Source of the DNA: Streptomyces sp. CB01201
GTDB taxonomy: Bacteria; Actinomycetota; Actinomycetes; Streptomycetales; Streptomycetaceae
Direction of reading: 5' to 3'
Length of the DNA: 64,000 nt
NCBI RefSeq assembly: GCF_002803085.1
Contig: NZ_NNBJ01000012.1
Span: 1 to 64,000, forward strand
The position numbers and the translations under genes are program-made. Position 1 is the stretch's first letter. Every line of letters starts with the position of its first letter. The notes below the pieces were generated by a model. That model saw only the letters and a program-made list of their open reading frames with translations. It was not told the origin of the DNA and ran no database searches. Below are positions 26,110 through 36,102 of this stretch, one piece after another.

Positions 26110-26484
26110 TTGGCTACTGAGCTGCACGTCGAGCTCGTCGCCGCGGACCGCAGCGTGTGGTCCGGCGAGGCCACCCTGGTCGTCGCGCGCACCACGTCCG
26201 GCGACATCGGCGTCATGCCCGGTCACCAGCCGCTCCTTGGTGTGCTGGAGTCGGGCCCGGTGATGATCCGTACGAGCGAGGGCAGCACCGTCGTCGCGGC
26301 GGTGCACGGTGGATTCATCTCCTTCGCCGACAACAAGCTTTCGCTGCTGGCCGAGATCGCCGAGCTGGCGGACGAGATCGATGTCCAGCGTGCCGAGCGT
26401 GCGCTGGAGAGCGCGAAGTCGGAGTCGGACGCCGCCGCTGAGCGACGCGCCGATGTACGACTGCGTGCGGTGGCGGTGCGCTAG
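26110..26484 (+). CDS. atpC: ATP synthase F1 subunit epsilon
   Basis: 124 aa. N-terminal beta-sandwich with VSADRSVW-like start (ELVAADRSVWSGEA) and GVMPGHQPLLGVLESG, then a short C-terminal helix pair rich in Ala, Glu and Arg. Epsilon regulates ATPase activity. Start TTG 26110 follows GAGGAG with good spacing. Last gene of the F1 set. Confidence 0.96.
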   Translation: MATELHVELVAADRSVWSGEATLVVARTTSGDIGVMPGHQPLLGVLESGPVMIRTSEGSTVVAAVHGGFISFADNKLSLLAEIAELADEIDVQRAERALESAKSESDAAAERRADVRLRAVAVR

Positions 26485-26503
26485 CACCCCCGCCGGAGAT
26501 TTC

Positions 26504-26553
26504 CCTCAGCCGCGGCTCGGTCCGGAATTTTCCGGAGCCGGTCGCGGCTGAGG
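26504..26553 (+). terminator. Extended stem-loop after atpC
   Basis: Outer arms CCTCAGCCGCG (26504-26514) and CGCGGCTGAGG (26543-26553) enclose an inner TCCGGAA-TTTTCCGGA palindrome. A strong cruciform-like hairpin 20 bases past atpC, probably the operon terminator, though DUF2550 follows on the same strand. Confidence 0.75.
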
Positions 26554-26611
26554 CGATGCAGGCAGATTTTTCCGTTGCTGGATTACTGGTTGAGCGAGGA
26601 GGTCGGTGTAG

Positions 26612-27058
26612 ATGACCCTCGCTCTGCTTGTGTGTGGTCTGGTTGTCGCGCTGGTACTGGTGGGACTCTTCGTCTTCGGTCTGCGCCGGCGGCTGATCCA
26701 GCGGTCGGGCGGCACGTTCGACTGCAGTCTGCGCTGGAACCTTCCGGAGGTGCCGGACACCAGCGGCAAGGGCTGGGTGTACGGGGTGGCCCGCTACAAC
26801 GGCGACCGGATCGAGTGGTTCCGCGTCTTCTCGTACGCGCCGAGGCCGCGTCGCGTTCTTGAGCGGTCCGCCATCGACGTGGTGTCCCGCCGGGTGCCCG
26901 AGGGCGAGGAGGAGCTGGCGTTGCTGTCCGACGCGATCATCCTCGGCTGTACGCATCGGGGTACGCGGCTTGAGCTGGCGATGAGCGAGGACGCGCTGAC
27001 CGGTTTCCTCGCCTGGCTGGAGGCGGCCCCGCCCGGCCAGCGGGTCAACGTGGCATAG
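26612..27058 (+). CDS. DUF2550 family membrane-anchored protein
   Basis: 148 aa. One N-terminal helix (about 2-24, LALLVCGLVVALVLVGLFVFGL), a basic LRRRLIQR, then a soluble beta-rich domain (GTFDCSLRWNLPEVP, GWVYGVARYNGDRIEWFRVFSY). It is conserved immediately downstream of atpC in many actinobacteria, but its function is unknown. GAGGAGG precedes ATG 26612. It faces the chitinase gene across a repeat cluster. Confidence 0.85.
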   Translation: MTLALLVCGLVVALVLVGLFVFGLRRRLIQRSGGTFDCSLRWNLPEVPDTSGKGWVYGVARYNGDRIEWFRVFSYAPRPRRVLERSAIDVVSRRVPEGEEELALLSDAIILGCTHRGTRLELAMSEDALTGFLAWLEAAPPGQRVNVA

Positions 27059-27059
27059 G

Positions 27060-27295
27060 CCCCCGGCCCCCTGGGGCTCCGCCCCAGACCCTGGGAGCTG
27101 CCCCACCCCGCCCCTTCCCGCAACCCTCCGGGGGTTGAAGTGCCCCTGGGGGCTCCGCCCCCAGACCCCCGTTCGCGCCTGAACGGCGCTCGTCCTCAAA
27201 CGCCGGACGGGCTGAAGACGCCGCAGCACCCAGTGCCTTTAGGGGCGCGGGGAACTGCGCGAACGGCCCCCACGGCCCGCAGACGAAAGCCTGAC
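27060..27295. repeat. Dispersed GC-rich repeat cluster A
   Basis: Two hairpin units with stems CTGGGGCTCCGCCCCAG (about 27071) and CTGGGGGCTCCGCCCCCAG (about 27145) are followed by a 34-base block at 27185-27218 identical to 35128-35161. Next comes one copy of the GGGGCGCGGGGAACTGCGCG element at 27242-27290 with its CGGCCCGCAGACGAAA tail. It fills the convergent gap between DUF2550 and the chitinase; no gene is seen. Confidence 0.8.
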
Positions 27296-27355
27296 CCGGG
27301 GCGGGGGACGGACCCGCTTTCCGGGTCAGGCAGGGGTCGGGCAGATCGGCCCGGG

Positions 27356-29203
<1,848 letters not shown>

Positions 29204-29310
29204 GGCTGCTCCCGTGTGGTGCGACGGTGGTGGGGGTGGGACCCTGCTCCGTCCGGTGGGCGTGCCGCAGAGCTCCAGGGATGGCCTGCCCACCACAGCA
29301 GTGTGCGGTG

Positions 29311-29352
29311 AGCGTAGAAAGGTCTGGACCAACCGTCAAGAGGTCCAGACCT
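29311..29352 (-). promoter_or_regulatory. Chitinase promoter with two DasR-like operators
   Basis: On the minus strand TTGACG (29339-29334), 17 bases, TACGCT (29316-29311) is a near-ideal vegetative promoter. Two dyads flank the -35: GGTCTGGACC (29321-29330) and AGGTCCAGACCT (29341-29352), centres 21 bp apart. They resemble dre sites (TGGTCTAGACCA) and the direct repeats known before Streptomyces chitinase genes. Bound repressor would cover the promoter. Confidence 0.8.
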
Positions 29353-29370
29353 TCGACGGCTTCCGGAGCC

Positions 29371-30015
29371 TCAGAGTCCCAACTCCTGTGCCAGGACGGC
29401 GGCTTGGAGCCGACTGCGCAGCTCCAGCTTGCCGAGCAGCCTGCTGACGTGGGTCTTCACCGTGGCCTCCGCCATGTCCAGGCAGGTCGCGATCTCCGCG
29501 TTGGACAGCCCCCGGCCCAGACAGGAGAGCACCTCGCCCTCGCGCCGGGTGAGGGCGTCGAGGGCGGCCGGGCGCCGCGGCGCCGCCGGGCGCGCGGACG
29601 AGGCGAACTCCGCGATCAGGCGCCGGGTGACGGCCGGGGCGATGAGCCCCTCGCCGCGCGCCACCGTCCGCACCGCCTCGATCAGGTCCTTGGCGTCCGC
29701 GTTCTTGAGCAGGAAGCCCGAGGCGCCGGCCCGCAGCGCACCGAAGACGTACTCGTCGAGGTCGAAGGTGGTCAGGACCAGGACGTCGGCGAGGCCCTCG
29801 CCGGTCACCGCCGCGGTCGCCGAGACGCCGTCGAGCCTCGGCATCTGCACATCCATCAGGACCAGATCGGGGCGCAGTTCGCGGGCCAGCTCGACGGCCC
29901 GCTCGCCGTCCGCCGCCTCGCCGACCACCTCGATGTCCGGGGCGCTGGAGAGGATCAGGACGAGCCCCGCGCGTACCGCCGACTGGTCCTCGGCGACCAG
30001 TACCCGGATGGTCAT
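29371..30015 (-). CDS. NarL/LuxR-type response regulator
   Basis: 214 aa. Receiver domain (1-120) with E9-D10, phospho-acceptor D55 (LVLMDVQMP) and the Lys of FLLKNAD. C-terminal LuxR helix-turn-helix LTRREGEVLSCLGRGLSNAEIA and VKTHVSRLLGKL. Its ATG overlaps the stop of the kinase gene by four bases, so they are coexpressed. The chitinase promoter starts 19 bases after its stop, which suggests, without proof, that the system controls the chitinase. Confidence 0.92.
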   Translation of the reverse strand: MTIRVLVAEDQSAVRAGLVLILSSAPDIEVVGEAADGERAVELARELRPDLVLMDVQMPRLDGVSATAAVTGEGLADVLVLTTFDLDEYVFGALRAGASGFLLKNADAKDLIEAVRTVARGEGLIAPAVTRRLIAEFASSARPAAPRRPAALDALTRREGEVLSCLGRGLSNAEIATCLDMAEATVKTHVSRLLGKLELRSRLQAAVLAQELGL

Positions 30016-31220
30016 GCGTTCAACGCCCTTTCCTCCGCGGGCAGTTGGGCCCGCACCTGCCAGAATTCGGTGCCGTCCGACGTCTTCTCGGGGCCCGCGG
30101 CGAAGGTGCCGCCGAGCAGCTCGGTCCGCTCGCGCATCCCGATGAGCCCGGCCCCCGAGCCGGGTGCGCGCGGCCCGGCCCGGTCACCGTAGGGGCTGGT
30201 GACAACCACCGTGAGAAGACCGTCCACGCCGGTGACGACGACCTCGACGGTCCCGGGCGCCGCGTGCTTGAGCGCGTTGGTGAGGGACTCCTGCACGATC
30301 CGGTACGCGGCGAGCTCCACCGGCGCGGGCAGCGGATCCTCGGCGGCACGGCGGTCGGTGAGGGCGAATCCGAGCCCGCTGTCGGCCCCGTTGACGCGGG
30401 CTTGGGCGATCAGCGCGTCGAGGCCGGCCAGGGTGGGCGCCGCGGCCGGCTCGTCGTGCCCGCTGGTGTCGCGCAGCAGTCCGATCAGCCGGCGCATCTC
30501 GGCGAGCCCGTCCACGCTGTTCTCACGGATCACGGTGAGGGCCTGCCGGGTGGTCGCCGGGTCGTCCAGGGAGAGCGCGGCCGTGGAGTGGATCGCGATC
30601 GCCGAGAGGTGGTTGGCGACCATGTCGTGCAGCTCGCGGGCCATCCGGGCGCGCTCGGCGACCACCGCCTGGCTGCGGTCCATCTCGGCGAGCAGCGCGG
30701 TCTGTTCGGCCCGCAGCCGGGCGCTGTCGGCGGCCTCGCGATGATTGCGCACCAGCGCCCCGGTGGTGGCCGGCACGAACGAGACCAGGCCGGTCACCAC
30801 CCCGATGAGCAGCGCCTCCGGCTTGTGGAACCAGGCGAGGAAGCCGATCGTCATGCCGATGGTGATGAGCCCGGTCGTGACCGGGATGCGGCGCGCGGCG
30901 GCCGGGGTGCCGTACACGACGGCCGCGTACACGAGGTCGGTGAACATCACGACCGTGGCCAGGCTGCCGAGCGTGAACTGGTCGAGCACCAGCAGGACGG
31001 TGCCGAGGACGAGGCCGGTCTGGGGCCTGGTGCGGCGCAGCAGTTCGAGGCCGGCCGTCCCCACGAGCGGCAGCAGCACCCAAGCGCCGCCCAGCGGACG
31101 GCCGCCCTGGGTGTGCAGTCCGACGGCCCACAGCGCGAGGCCGCCGAGCAGGCCGGCGACGGCGATGAGGACGTCGTCGCGGTGCGGTCGGAGAAACGAG
31201 GTCACGGTCCCATCCAACAC
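30012..31220 (-). CDS. Sensor histidine kinase, HisKA_3 type
   Basis: 402 aa. Five or six hydrophobic N-terminal helices (residues 15-155) without a large external loop, a coiled linker, then the HisKA_3 dimerisation motif RMARELHDMVANHLSAIAIH with phospho-accepting H198. The C-terminal HATPase contains LTNALKHA and GAGLIGMRERTELLGG. The sensor is therefore probably membrane-embedded, like DesK-type kinases. GTG 31220 or the in-frame GTG 31205 could start it. Operon with the response regulator. Confidence 0.9.
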   Translation of the reverse strand: MLDGTVTSFLRPHRDDVLIAVAGLLGGLALWAVGLHTQGGRPLGGAWVLLPLVGTAGLELLRRTRPQTGLVLGTVLLVLDQFTLGSLATVVMFTDLVYAAVVYGTPAAARRIPVTTGLITIGMTIGFLAWFHKPEALLIGVVTGLVSFVPATTGALVRNHREAADSARLRAEQTALLAEMDRSQAVVAERARMARELHDMVANHLSAIAIHSTAALSLDDPATTRQALTVIRENSVDGLAEMRRLIGLLRDTSGHDEPAAAPTLAGLDALIAQARVNGADSGLGFALTDRRAAEDPLPAPVELAAYRIVQESLTNALKHAAPGTVEVVVTGVDGLLTVVVTSPYGDRAGPRAPGSGAGLIGMRERTELLGGTFAAGPEKTSDGTEFWQVRAQLPAEERALNA

Positions 31221-31348
31221 GGCCGCCCGGGCCCGGGCCTCCCCTCACCAGTGGAAGTGCCGCTACATCGAAGGATGCAGTCGCCTTTCGTCACTGACGA
31301 CGACGAGGGGCGGGCGCGCGCGGGCCAGCCTTGGAGGGTGCCCTGAGT

Positions 31349-31378
31349 CGTACGACGCCGTACGACGCCGTACGACGT
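31349..31378. promoter_or_regulatory. Three tandem 10-bp repeats in a divergent promoter region
   Basis: CGTACGACGC occurs three times head to tail (last copy ends CGTACGACGT). The repeat period is one helical turn and the array lies 40 bases before the GTG at 31418, in the gap shared with the leftward kinase gene. It looks like a cooperative regulator-binding array. Confidence 0.55.
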
Positions 31379-31417
31379 GCGGGGCTCCCCGAGTGGGCAG
31401 TACGAGAGGAGACCGCC

Positions 31418-32044
31418 GTGATCGTGACGCTGATCATCGCCTGTGAAGTCGGGTTCTGGGTCCTGCTGGCCGCGGGCCTGGCCCTGCGCTACCTCGCCCG
31501 CATGCCCCGGGCGAGCGTGGCGGTGCTGCTGTGTGAGCCGCTCCTGGAAGTGGTGCTGCTCGTGGTGACCGCCGTCGACCTGAAGCACGGCGCGCAGCCG
31601 GACTGGAAGCACGGCCTCGCCGCCGTCTACATCGGCTTCTCCGCCGGAATGGGCCACTACCTGGTGACCCGCGCCGACGCCTGGGTCGCCTACCGTTTCG
31701 CGGGTGGCCCGCGGCCGTCCAGGACGCCCGCGGGAGGCGTCGCGAGGATGGCGTACGAGTGGCGGACGGCCGGCCGCTTCACGGTGTCCGCGCTGCTCGC
31801 GATCGCCCTGCTCCAGGCCGCGATCTGGTACGTGGGCGGCGACGGCAGCACCGCGTCGCTGCGGATGTGGCAGGGGCGGATGCTGATCGTGATCGGCGTC
31901 AACGCGGTCATCGCGTTGAGCTACACCCTGTTCCCGGGCAAGGACGGGGAGCCCAAGCCCTCGCTCCTCGACCGCTTCCTGAAGCCCCCCTCCGACCGCC
32001 CCCGGAAGCACACAGCCGAGGACCGTACGCTGACCCGTCGATAG
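31418..32044 (+). CDS. Integral membrane protein, function unknown
   Basis: 208 aa with about five helices: VTLIIACEVGFWVLLAAGLA, VAVLLCEPLLEVVLLVVTAV, GLAAVYIGFSAGMGHYLV, FTVSALLAIALLQAAIWYV and MLIVIGVNAVIALSYTLF. The C-terminus is polar (KPSLLDRFLKPPSDRPRK). I do not recognise a characterised family. GTG 31418 is preferred for the GAGAGGAGA ribosome site; the open frame reaches back to 31331, but that part is encoded by the tandem repeats. Divergent from the kinase, 30 bases before the next response regulator. Confidence 0.75.
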   Translation: MIVTLIIACEVGFWVLLAAGLALRYLARMPRASVAVLLCEPLLEVVLLVVTAVDLKHGAQPDWKHGLAAVYIGFSAGMGHYLVTRADAWVAYRFAGGPRPSRTPAGGVARMAYEWRTAGRFTVSALLAIALLQAAIWYVGGDGSTASLRMWQGRMLIVIGVNAVIALSYTLFPGKDGEPKPSLLDRFLKPPSDRPRKHTAEDRTLTRR

Positions 32045-32074
32045 CGGACTGGCGGATGGAGTGGGGGAGCGCGG

Positions 32075-32770
32075 ATGAGCGGGTCCGGCCGTGCCGGAGA
32101 GGTCCTGGTCGTGGACGACGACGACGCGGTGCGCCGCTCGCTCGACCGGGGCCTGCGGCTCGACGGGTTCCGGGTCCGCACCGCCGACAGCGGCCGGGCC
32201 GCGCTGGCCGCGATCGAGCTGGGGCCGCCCGATGTGCTGGTCCTGGACGTGTCCATGCCCGGTATGAGCGGTATCGAGGTGTGCCGGACGCTGCGCGCGG
32301 CCGGGCACGATCTGCCGGTCCTGATGCTCTCCGCGCTCGACGAGACCGCCGACCGCATCGCCGGCCTCCAGGCCGGCGGCGACGACTACCTGGTCAAGCC
32401 GTTCGCGCTCCAGGAGCTGGTGCTGCGTCTGCACGCCCTGCTGCGCCGCCGCCCGCCCGCCCCGCACGACGTGGTCCGCGCCTGCGGCCTGGTCATCGAC
32501 CCGGCGGCCCGCACCGCCCACCGCGACGGACGGCCCCTCGACCTCACCCGGCGCGAGTTCGCGCTCCTGGAGGCGCTCGCGCGCAACGCCGGTCTCGTCC
32601 TGAGCCGGGACCAGCTGCTCGAACGGGTCTGGGGGTACGACTTCGACGTACGCACCGACGCCGTCGACACCTTCGTCAGCTATCTGCGCCGCAAACTGGA
32701 GGCCGACGGGGCGCCCCGGCTGCTGCACACCGTGCGCGGGGTCGGCTTCGTCCTTCGGGAGCGGCCGTGA
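32075..32770 (+). CDS. OmpR/PhoB-type response regulator
   Basis: 231 aa. Receiver with D14-D15, phospho-acceptor D58 (VLVLDVSMPG) and the Lys of DDYLVKPF. C-terminal winged helix with LTRREFALLEALARNAG and VDTFVSYLRRKLEADG. GTG of the next gene overlaps its stop by four bases. Similar pairs in actinobacteria belong to the MprAB/TcrA-like group, but I cannot assign a stimulus. Confidence 0.92.
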   Translation: MSGSGRAGEVLVVDDDDAVRRSLDRGLRLDGFRVRTADSGRAALAAIELGPPDVLVLDVSMPGMSGIEVCRTLRAAGHDLPVLMLSALDETADRIAGLQAGGDDYLVKPFALQELVLRLHALLRRRPPAPHDVVRACGLVIDPAARTAHRDGRPLDLTRREFALLEALARNAGLVLSRDQLLERVWGYDFDVRTDAVDTFVSYLRRKLEADGAPRLLHTVRGVGFVLRERP

Positions 32771-34230
32771 AGCTCGCCACGCGGATCGCGATCGCCGTGG
32801 GTGTCACCGTTCCGCTGCTCGTCCTGGCCTGCGGCTGGCTGCTGCTCACACTGGTCGCGCGGGACCTGCACAGCGCGGAGGACAGCCACCTCAAGACCCG
32901 GGCCACCGCCGTCGCCGAGGACGCCCGCACACTGCTGCGGGCCGCCGCCAACGGGCAGCCGACCGCCGAGGAGAACCGCCAACGCAGGCTGTTCAACGCC
33001 GCGTTGGACGTCGGCGTACGGCTCACCGGGCCCGACGGCACCTTCAGCGGCGGGCCCCAGCCCGGCCCTTCGGTGGCGCTACCGGCACCGGGCCGGAGCC
33101 CGGTCACCGTGCGGGGCGGGGGGCGCAGCTGGCGGGCGTACGCGCTGCCGGTCGGGGGAGCGCAGGTCTCGGGCACCCTGTGGGTGTTCTCACCGGACAC
33201 CGCGAGCCGCACCGAGGTCGCCCTGGTCCGCAGGCGCGTGGTGACCACCGCGCTGTTCGCCGCCCCGCTGTCCGCGCTGCTCGCCTGGGCGATCGCGAGC
33301 GCCGCGACCCGGCCGCTCGGGCGGCTGCGGAAGGCGGCGGCGGGGCTGGACCCGCGGACCACGTCGGTGCGTTTGGAGCACCGGCCGACCGGGATCGTCG
33401 AGGTGGACGACCTGGCCGCCACCCTGCGGACGGTCCTGGCCCGCTACGACGAGCAGGCCGCTCGCACCGCGCAGGCCCTGGACACCGCCCGCTCGTTCTC
33501 CGCGGCCGCCTCGCACGAGCTGCGCAACCCGCTGATGAGCATGGGCACCAACCTCGATGTGCTGGCCCACCCGAATCTGCCGGACGCCGAGCGGGCCGAG
33601 GTCGTCGAGGACCTCGGGCGCGAGCACGGGCGACTGCTCGGGATGCTGGTGGCCCTGCGCGAGCTGGGACGCGGGGATCTGGTGGAGGCCGACGCGTTCC
33701 GGGTGTTCGACGTGGCGGAGGTCGCGGATGCCGCCGTCGCCGAGGCACGTCGGCGTGCCCCGGATGCCGTGCTCACACTGAGCGCGGGGCCCGCGCCGCT
33801 GCACGGCTGGGAGCCCGGCATCCGCATCCTGCTCGACAACCTGCTGCGCAACGCGCTGGCGCACGGGCGGGACCCGCGGGGGCGGGCCGAGATCGCGGTG
33901 GCCGTCGGCCTCGCGGACGGCCAGGTACTGATCACCGTCGACGACCGCGGCCCCGGCATCGCGCCCGCCGATCGGCAGAAGGTGTTCCGCCGCTTCCACC
34001 GGGGGCCGGTCAGTACCGGCTCCGGCCTCGGCCTGACCCTCGTCGCCCAGCAGGCGGCGCTGCACGGGGGCAGGGCCGAACTCGGAGCGGGGCCCGACGG
34101 CATCGGCACTCGGTGCACGGTTCGGCTGCCCGGCTCGGATCCCGGTAGGGAAGGTGAACTCCCGCTTCGACGGGACTGGTTGACGGTCACCGCGGAGCGA
34201 TCACAGAGTTCCCACAAAGAGCCTTCCTAG
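32767..34230 (+). CDS. Sensor histidine kinase, HAMP-HisKA
   Basis: 487 aa. TM1 (about 7-30), an external sensor domain of about 125 residues, TM2 (about 158-180), HAMP (TRPLGRLRKAAAGLD), HisKA with phospho-accepting H250 in AAASHELRNPLMSM, and HATPase motifs DNLLRNALAHG, DDRGPGIA and GSGLGLTLV. Classical EnvZ-type topology. Translationally coupled to the regulator by a GTGA overlap. Two small exported proteins follow 45 bases downstream and may be its targets. Confidence 0.92.
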   Translation: MKLATRIAIAVGVTVPLLVLACGWLLLTLVARDLHSAEDSHLKTRATAVAEDARTLLRAAANGQPTAEENRQRRLFNAALDVGVRLTGPDGTFSGGPQPGPSVALPAPGRSPVTVRGGGRSWRAYALPVGGAQVSGTLWVFSPDTASRTEVALVRRRVVTTALFAAPLSALLAWAIASAATRPLGRLRKAAAGLDPRTTSVRLEHRPTGIVEVDDLAATLRTVLARYDEQAARTAQALDTARSFSAAASHELRNPLMSMGTNLDVLAHPNLPDAERAEVVEDLGREHGRLLGMLVALRELGRGDLVEADAFRVFDVAEVADAAVAEARRRAPDAVLTLSAGPAPLHGWEPGIRILLDNLLRNALAHGRDPRGRAEIAVAVGLADGQVLITVDDRGPGIAPADRQKVFRRFHRGPVSTGSGLGLTLVAQQAALHGGRAELGAGPDGIGTRCTVRLPGSDPGREGELPLRRDWLTVTAERSQSSHKEPS

Positions 34231-34275
34231 CCTCCCGGGTGAACCGGAAATCCGTACATCTGGGAGGCAGCAGTC

Positions 34276-34701
34276 ATGCGCAACGCCACGTTTCGAAGCA
34301 CGTCCGGAGGTCGCCGGATCGCGGCGGCGGTGCTCGCCGCGACGGCCGTACTGACCGTCACGGCGCCCAGCGCCTTCGCGGACTCCACGCCCGCCCCGGC
34401 CACCACGGCGAAGCCGCCCACGGGCGACGGCGCGAAGGGCATCTGCAAGCGCGAGTCCAAGGCCGAGAAGCACGTCGAGCGGGCCCTGAACCGCCTCGAC
34501 GGGGGTGCCACGACCGTGGGCTCGGTGGCGCGTATGCAGCAGCGGGCGGACAATGCGAAGAAGGAGGGCCACGCGGCGATCGGCACCCTGCTCGACCACA
34601 AGCTGGCCTATCGCAAGGGGCTTGTGACGACCCTTCAGCAGCGTCAGAAGGACCTCAAGGACGTGGCGGCGTGGTGTTCGTCCAACAACGGCGGCAAGTG
34701 A
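34276..34701 (+). CDS. Small secreted helical protein, unknown function
   Basis: 141 aa. Signal peptide with basic start, hydrophobic IAAAVLAATAVLTVT and a probable cut after SAFA-35. A Pro/Thr linker (36-50) leads to an all-helical charged domain between C57 and C134, which may pair as a disulfide. No family recognised. GGGAGG lies upstream of the ATG. Its stop shares one base with the next ATG, and it follows an OmpR-type two-component system. Confidence 0.8.
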   Translation: MRNATFRSTSGGRRIAAAVLAATAVLTVTAPSAFADSTPAPATTAKPPTGDGAKGICKRESKAEKHVERALNRLDGGATTVGSVARMQQRADNAKKEGHAAIGTLLDHKLAYRKGLVTTLQQRQKDLKDVAAWCSSNNGGK

Positions 34702-34922
34702 TGTGGGGGCGGGTGCGGGGGCGGGGGCGGGGGGTGCGGGGCGCGGTGGTTGCCGCGGCTCTGCTGGCCGCGTTTGCCACGGGGTGTGGGCACGGGTCCG
34801 GGCCCCGGCCCGGGGCGGCGGGGTCGTCCTCGTCCGGGACGGAGCGGCAGATGGAGGCGAAGGTCAGCGACGCGGAGTCGGCCGCGGCGGCGGCCGACGC
34901 GGACGCCTCCGCCAACCCCTGA
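34701..34922 (+). CDS. Small lipoprotein
   Basis: 73 aa. Arg-rich start (GRVRGRGRGVRG), hydrophobic AVVAAALLAAFATG and a lipobox-like ATGC, giving a lipid-anchored cysteine near residue 29. A Gly/Ser/Pro linker then precedes a short acidic Ala-rich helix (QMEAKVSDAESAAAAADADA) resembling Lpp-like coiled coils. ATG 34701 overlaps the preceding stop by one base. It is coupled to the secreted protein, and the pair probably works at the cell surface. Confidence 0.7.
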   Translation: MWGRVRGRGRGVRGAVVAAALLAAFATGCGHGSGPRPGAAGSSSSGTERQMEAKVSDAESAAAAADADASANP

Positions 34923-34934
34923 GCCTGGGGTTTG

Positions 34935-35161
34935 CCTACCCGCCCGTGCGCCGGGTCCGCCCCCTGGGGCTGCGCCCCGGGCCCCGGGGGGTTTGCCCGC
35001 CCACCCGCCCGTGCGGCGGGGTCGATGGGTCCGGCCCCTGGGGCTGCGCCCCAGACCCCCTTGAGGGGCGGAGCCCCTCGAACCCCCGCAGGGGGCTCCG
35101 CCCCCTGCACCCCCGTCGCGCCTAAAGGGCGCTCGTCCTCAAACGCCGGACGGGCTGAAGA
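34935..35161. repeat. Dispersed GC-rich repeat cluster B, hairpin part
   Basis: Several hairpins of the CTGGGGCTGCGCCCCAG and AGGGGGCTCCGCCCCCT type are followed by a block at 35128-35161 identical over 34 bases to 27185-27218. The order of hairpins then block matches cluster A. No gene is seen. Confidence 0.8.
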
Positions 35162-35231
35162 TGCCCATACCGGCCCGCATCGAGCAGCCAGCCAGGCGAA
35201 GATGCCCAGCGCGGGCCAGCACCGAGGCTTT

Positions 35232-35480
35232 CAGGGGCGCGGGGAACTGCGCGAGCAGCCACGCAAGGCCCGCAGACGAAAACGGGTTTTGAGGGGCGCG
35301 GGGAACTGCGCGTCCGGCCACGCACGGTGGACGGACGGAAACGGGGTTGGGGGCGCGAGCAGCCACGCAAGGCCCGCAGAGGAAAACGGGGTTGGGGGCG
35401 CGGGGAACTGCGCGAGCTACCACGCACGGTGCGAGGGCGACAGGGGGCTGGGGGCGCGGGGAGCTGCGCAGAGGGTCAGG
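35232..35480. repeat. Five tandem copies of a 56-59 bp Streptomyces repeat
   Basis: Copies of GGGGCGCGGGGAACTGCGCG with a CCACGCA...CCCGCAGACGAAAACGGG tail start at about 35234, 35293, 35349, 35395 and 35451. The 35349 copy lacks an internal ten bases (GGGGAACTGC). One more copy lies at 27242. The array fills the gap between the lipoprotein and the adenosyltransferase terminus; no gene is seen. Confidence 0.8.
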
Positions 35481-35516
35481 GGAATCACCCCCCGAGCTGA
35501 TACGACCCCCCGAGCC

Positions 35517-36089
35517 TCACCGCTCCCCACCCGGCACCCACAGCACATCCCCCACCGCCTTGTTCGCCGTACGCGCCAAGATGAACAGGAGGTCGGACAG
35601 GCGGTTGAGGTACGTCGCCGTCAGGGGGTTCATGACGGCGGCGTGTACTTCCAGGGCCGACCACGTCGAGCGCTCCGCGCGCCGTACCACCGTGCACGCC
35701 TGGTGCAGCAGCGCCGCGCCGGGCGTGCCGCCGGGCAGGATGAAGCTGCGGAGCTTCTCCAGGTCCTCCAGGAAGCGGTCGCAGTCCGCCTCCAGCTTGT
35801 CGATGTAGGACTGCTCGACCCGCAGCGGCGGGTACTCCGGGTTCTCGACGACCGGCGTGGCGAGGTCCGCCCCCACGTCGAACAGGTCGTTCTGGACCCG
35901 GACCAGCACCTTCACGACCTCCTCGGACAGCTGCCCGAGCGCGATCGCCGTGCCGATGACGGCGTTGGCCTCGTTCGTGTCGGCGTACGCCGAGATCCGC
36001 AGATCGGTCTTGGCGGTCCGGCTCATGTCGCCGAGGGCGGTCGTGCCCTGGTCGCCGGTGCGGGTGTAGATGCGCGTCAGATTGACCAT
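35517..36089 (-). CDS. Cob(I)alamin adenosyltransferase, PduO type
   Basis: 190 aa. Transfers adenosine from ATP to cob(I)alamin to make coenzyme B12. The N-terminal TRTGDQGTTALGD binds ATP phosphates, and the later RSFILPGG, CTVVRRAERS and LNRLSDLLFILAR blocks form the trimeric helical bundle. Normal length. It could serve the methylmalonyl-CoA mutase system to which the epimerase (55351) and MeaB (57226) belong. ABC permease lies 13 bases upstream on the same strand. Confidence 0.93.
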   Translation of the reverse strand: MVNLTRIYTRTGDQGTTALGDMSRTAKTDLRISAYADTNEANAVIGTAIALGQLSEEVVKVLVRVQNDLFDVGADLATPVVENPEYPPLRVEQSYIDKLEADCDRFLEDLEKLRSFILPGGTPGAALLHQACTVVRRAERSTWSALEVHAAVMNPLTATYLNRLSDLLFILARTANKAVGDVLWVPGGER

Positions 36090-36102
36090 GCCGCCAGAGT
36101 AG

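Noticed and set aside
35232..35480. Short CRISPR-like array
   Set aside because: Units are 56-59 bp with continuous similarity, so no repeat/spacer alternation, and no cas genes are in the window.
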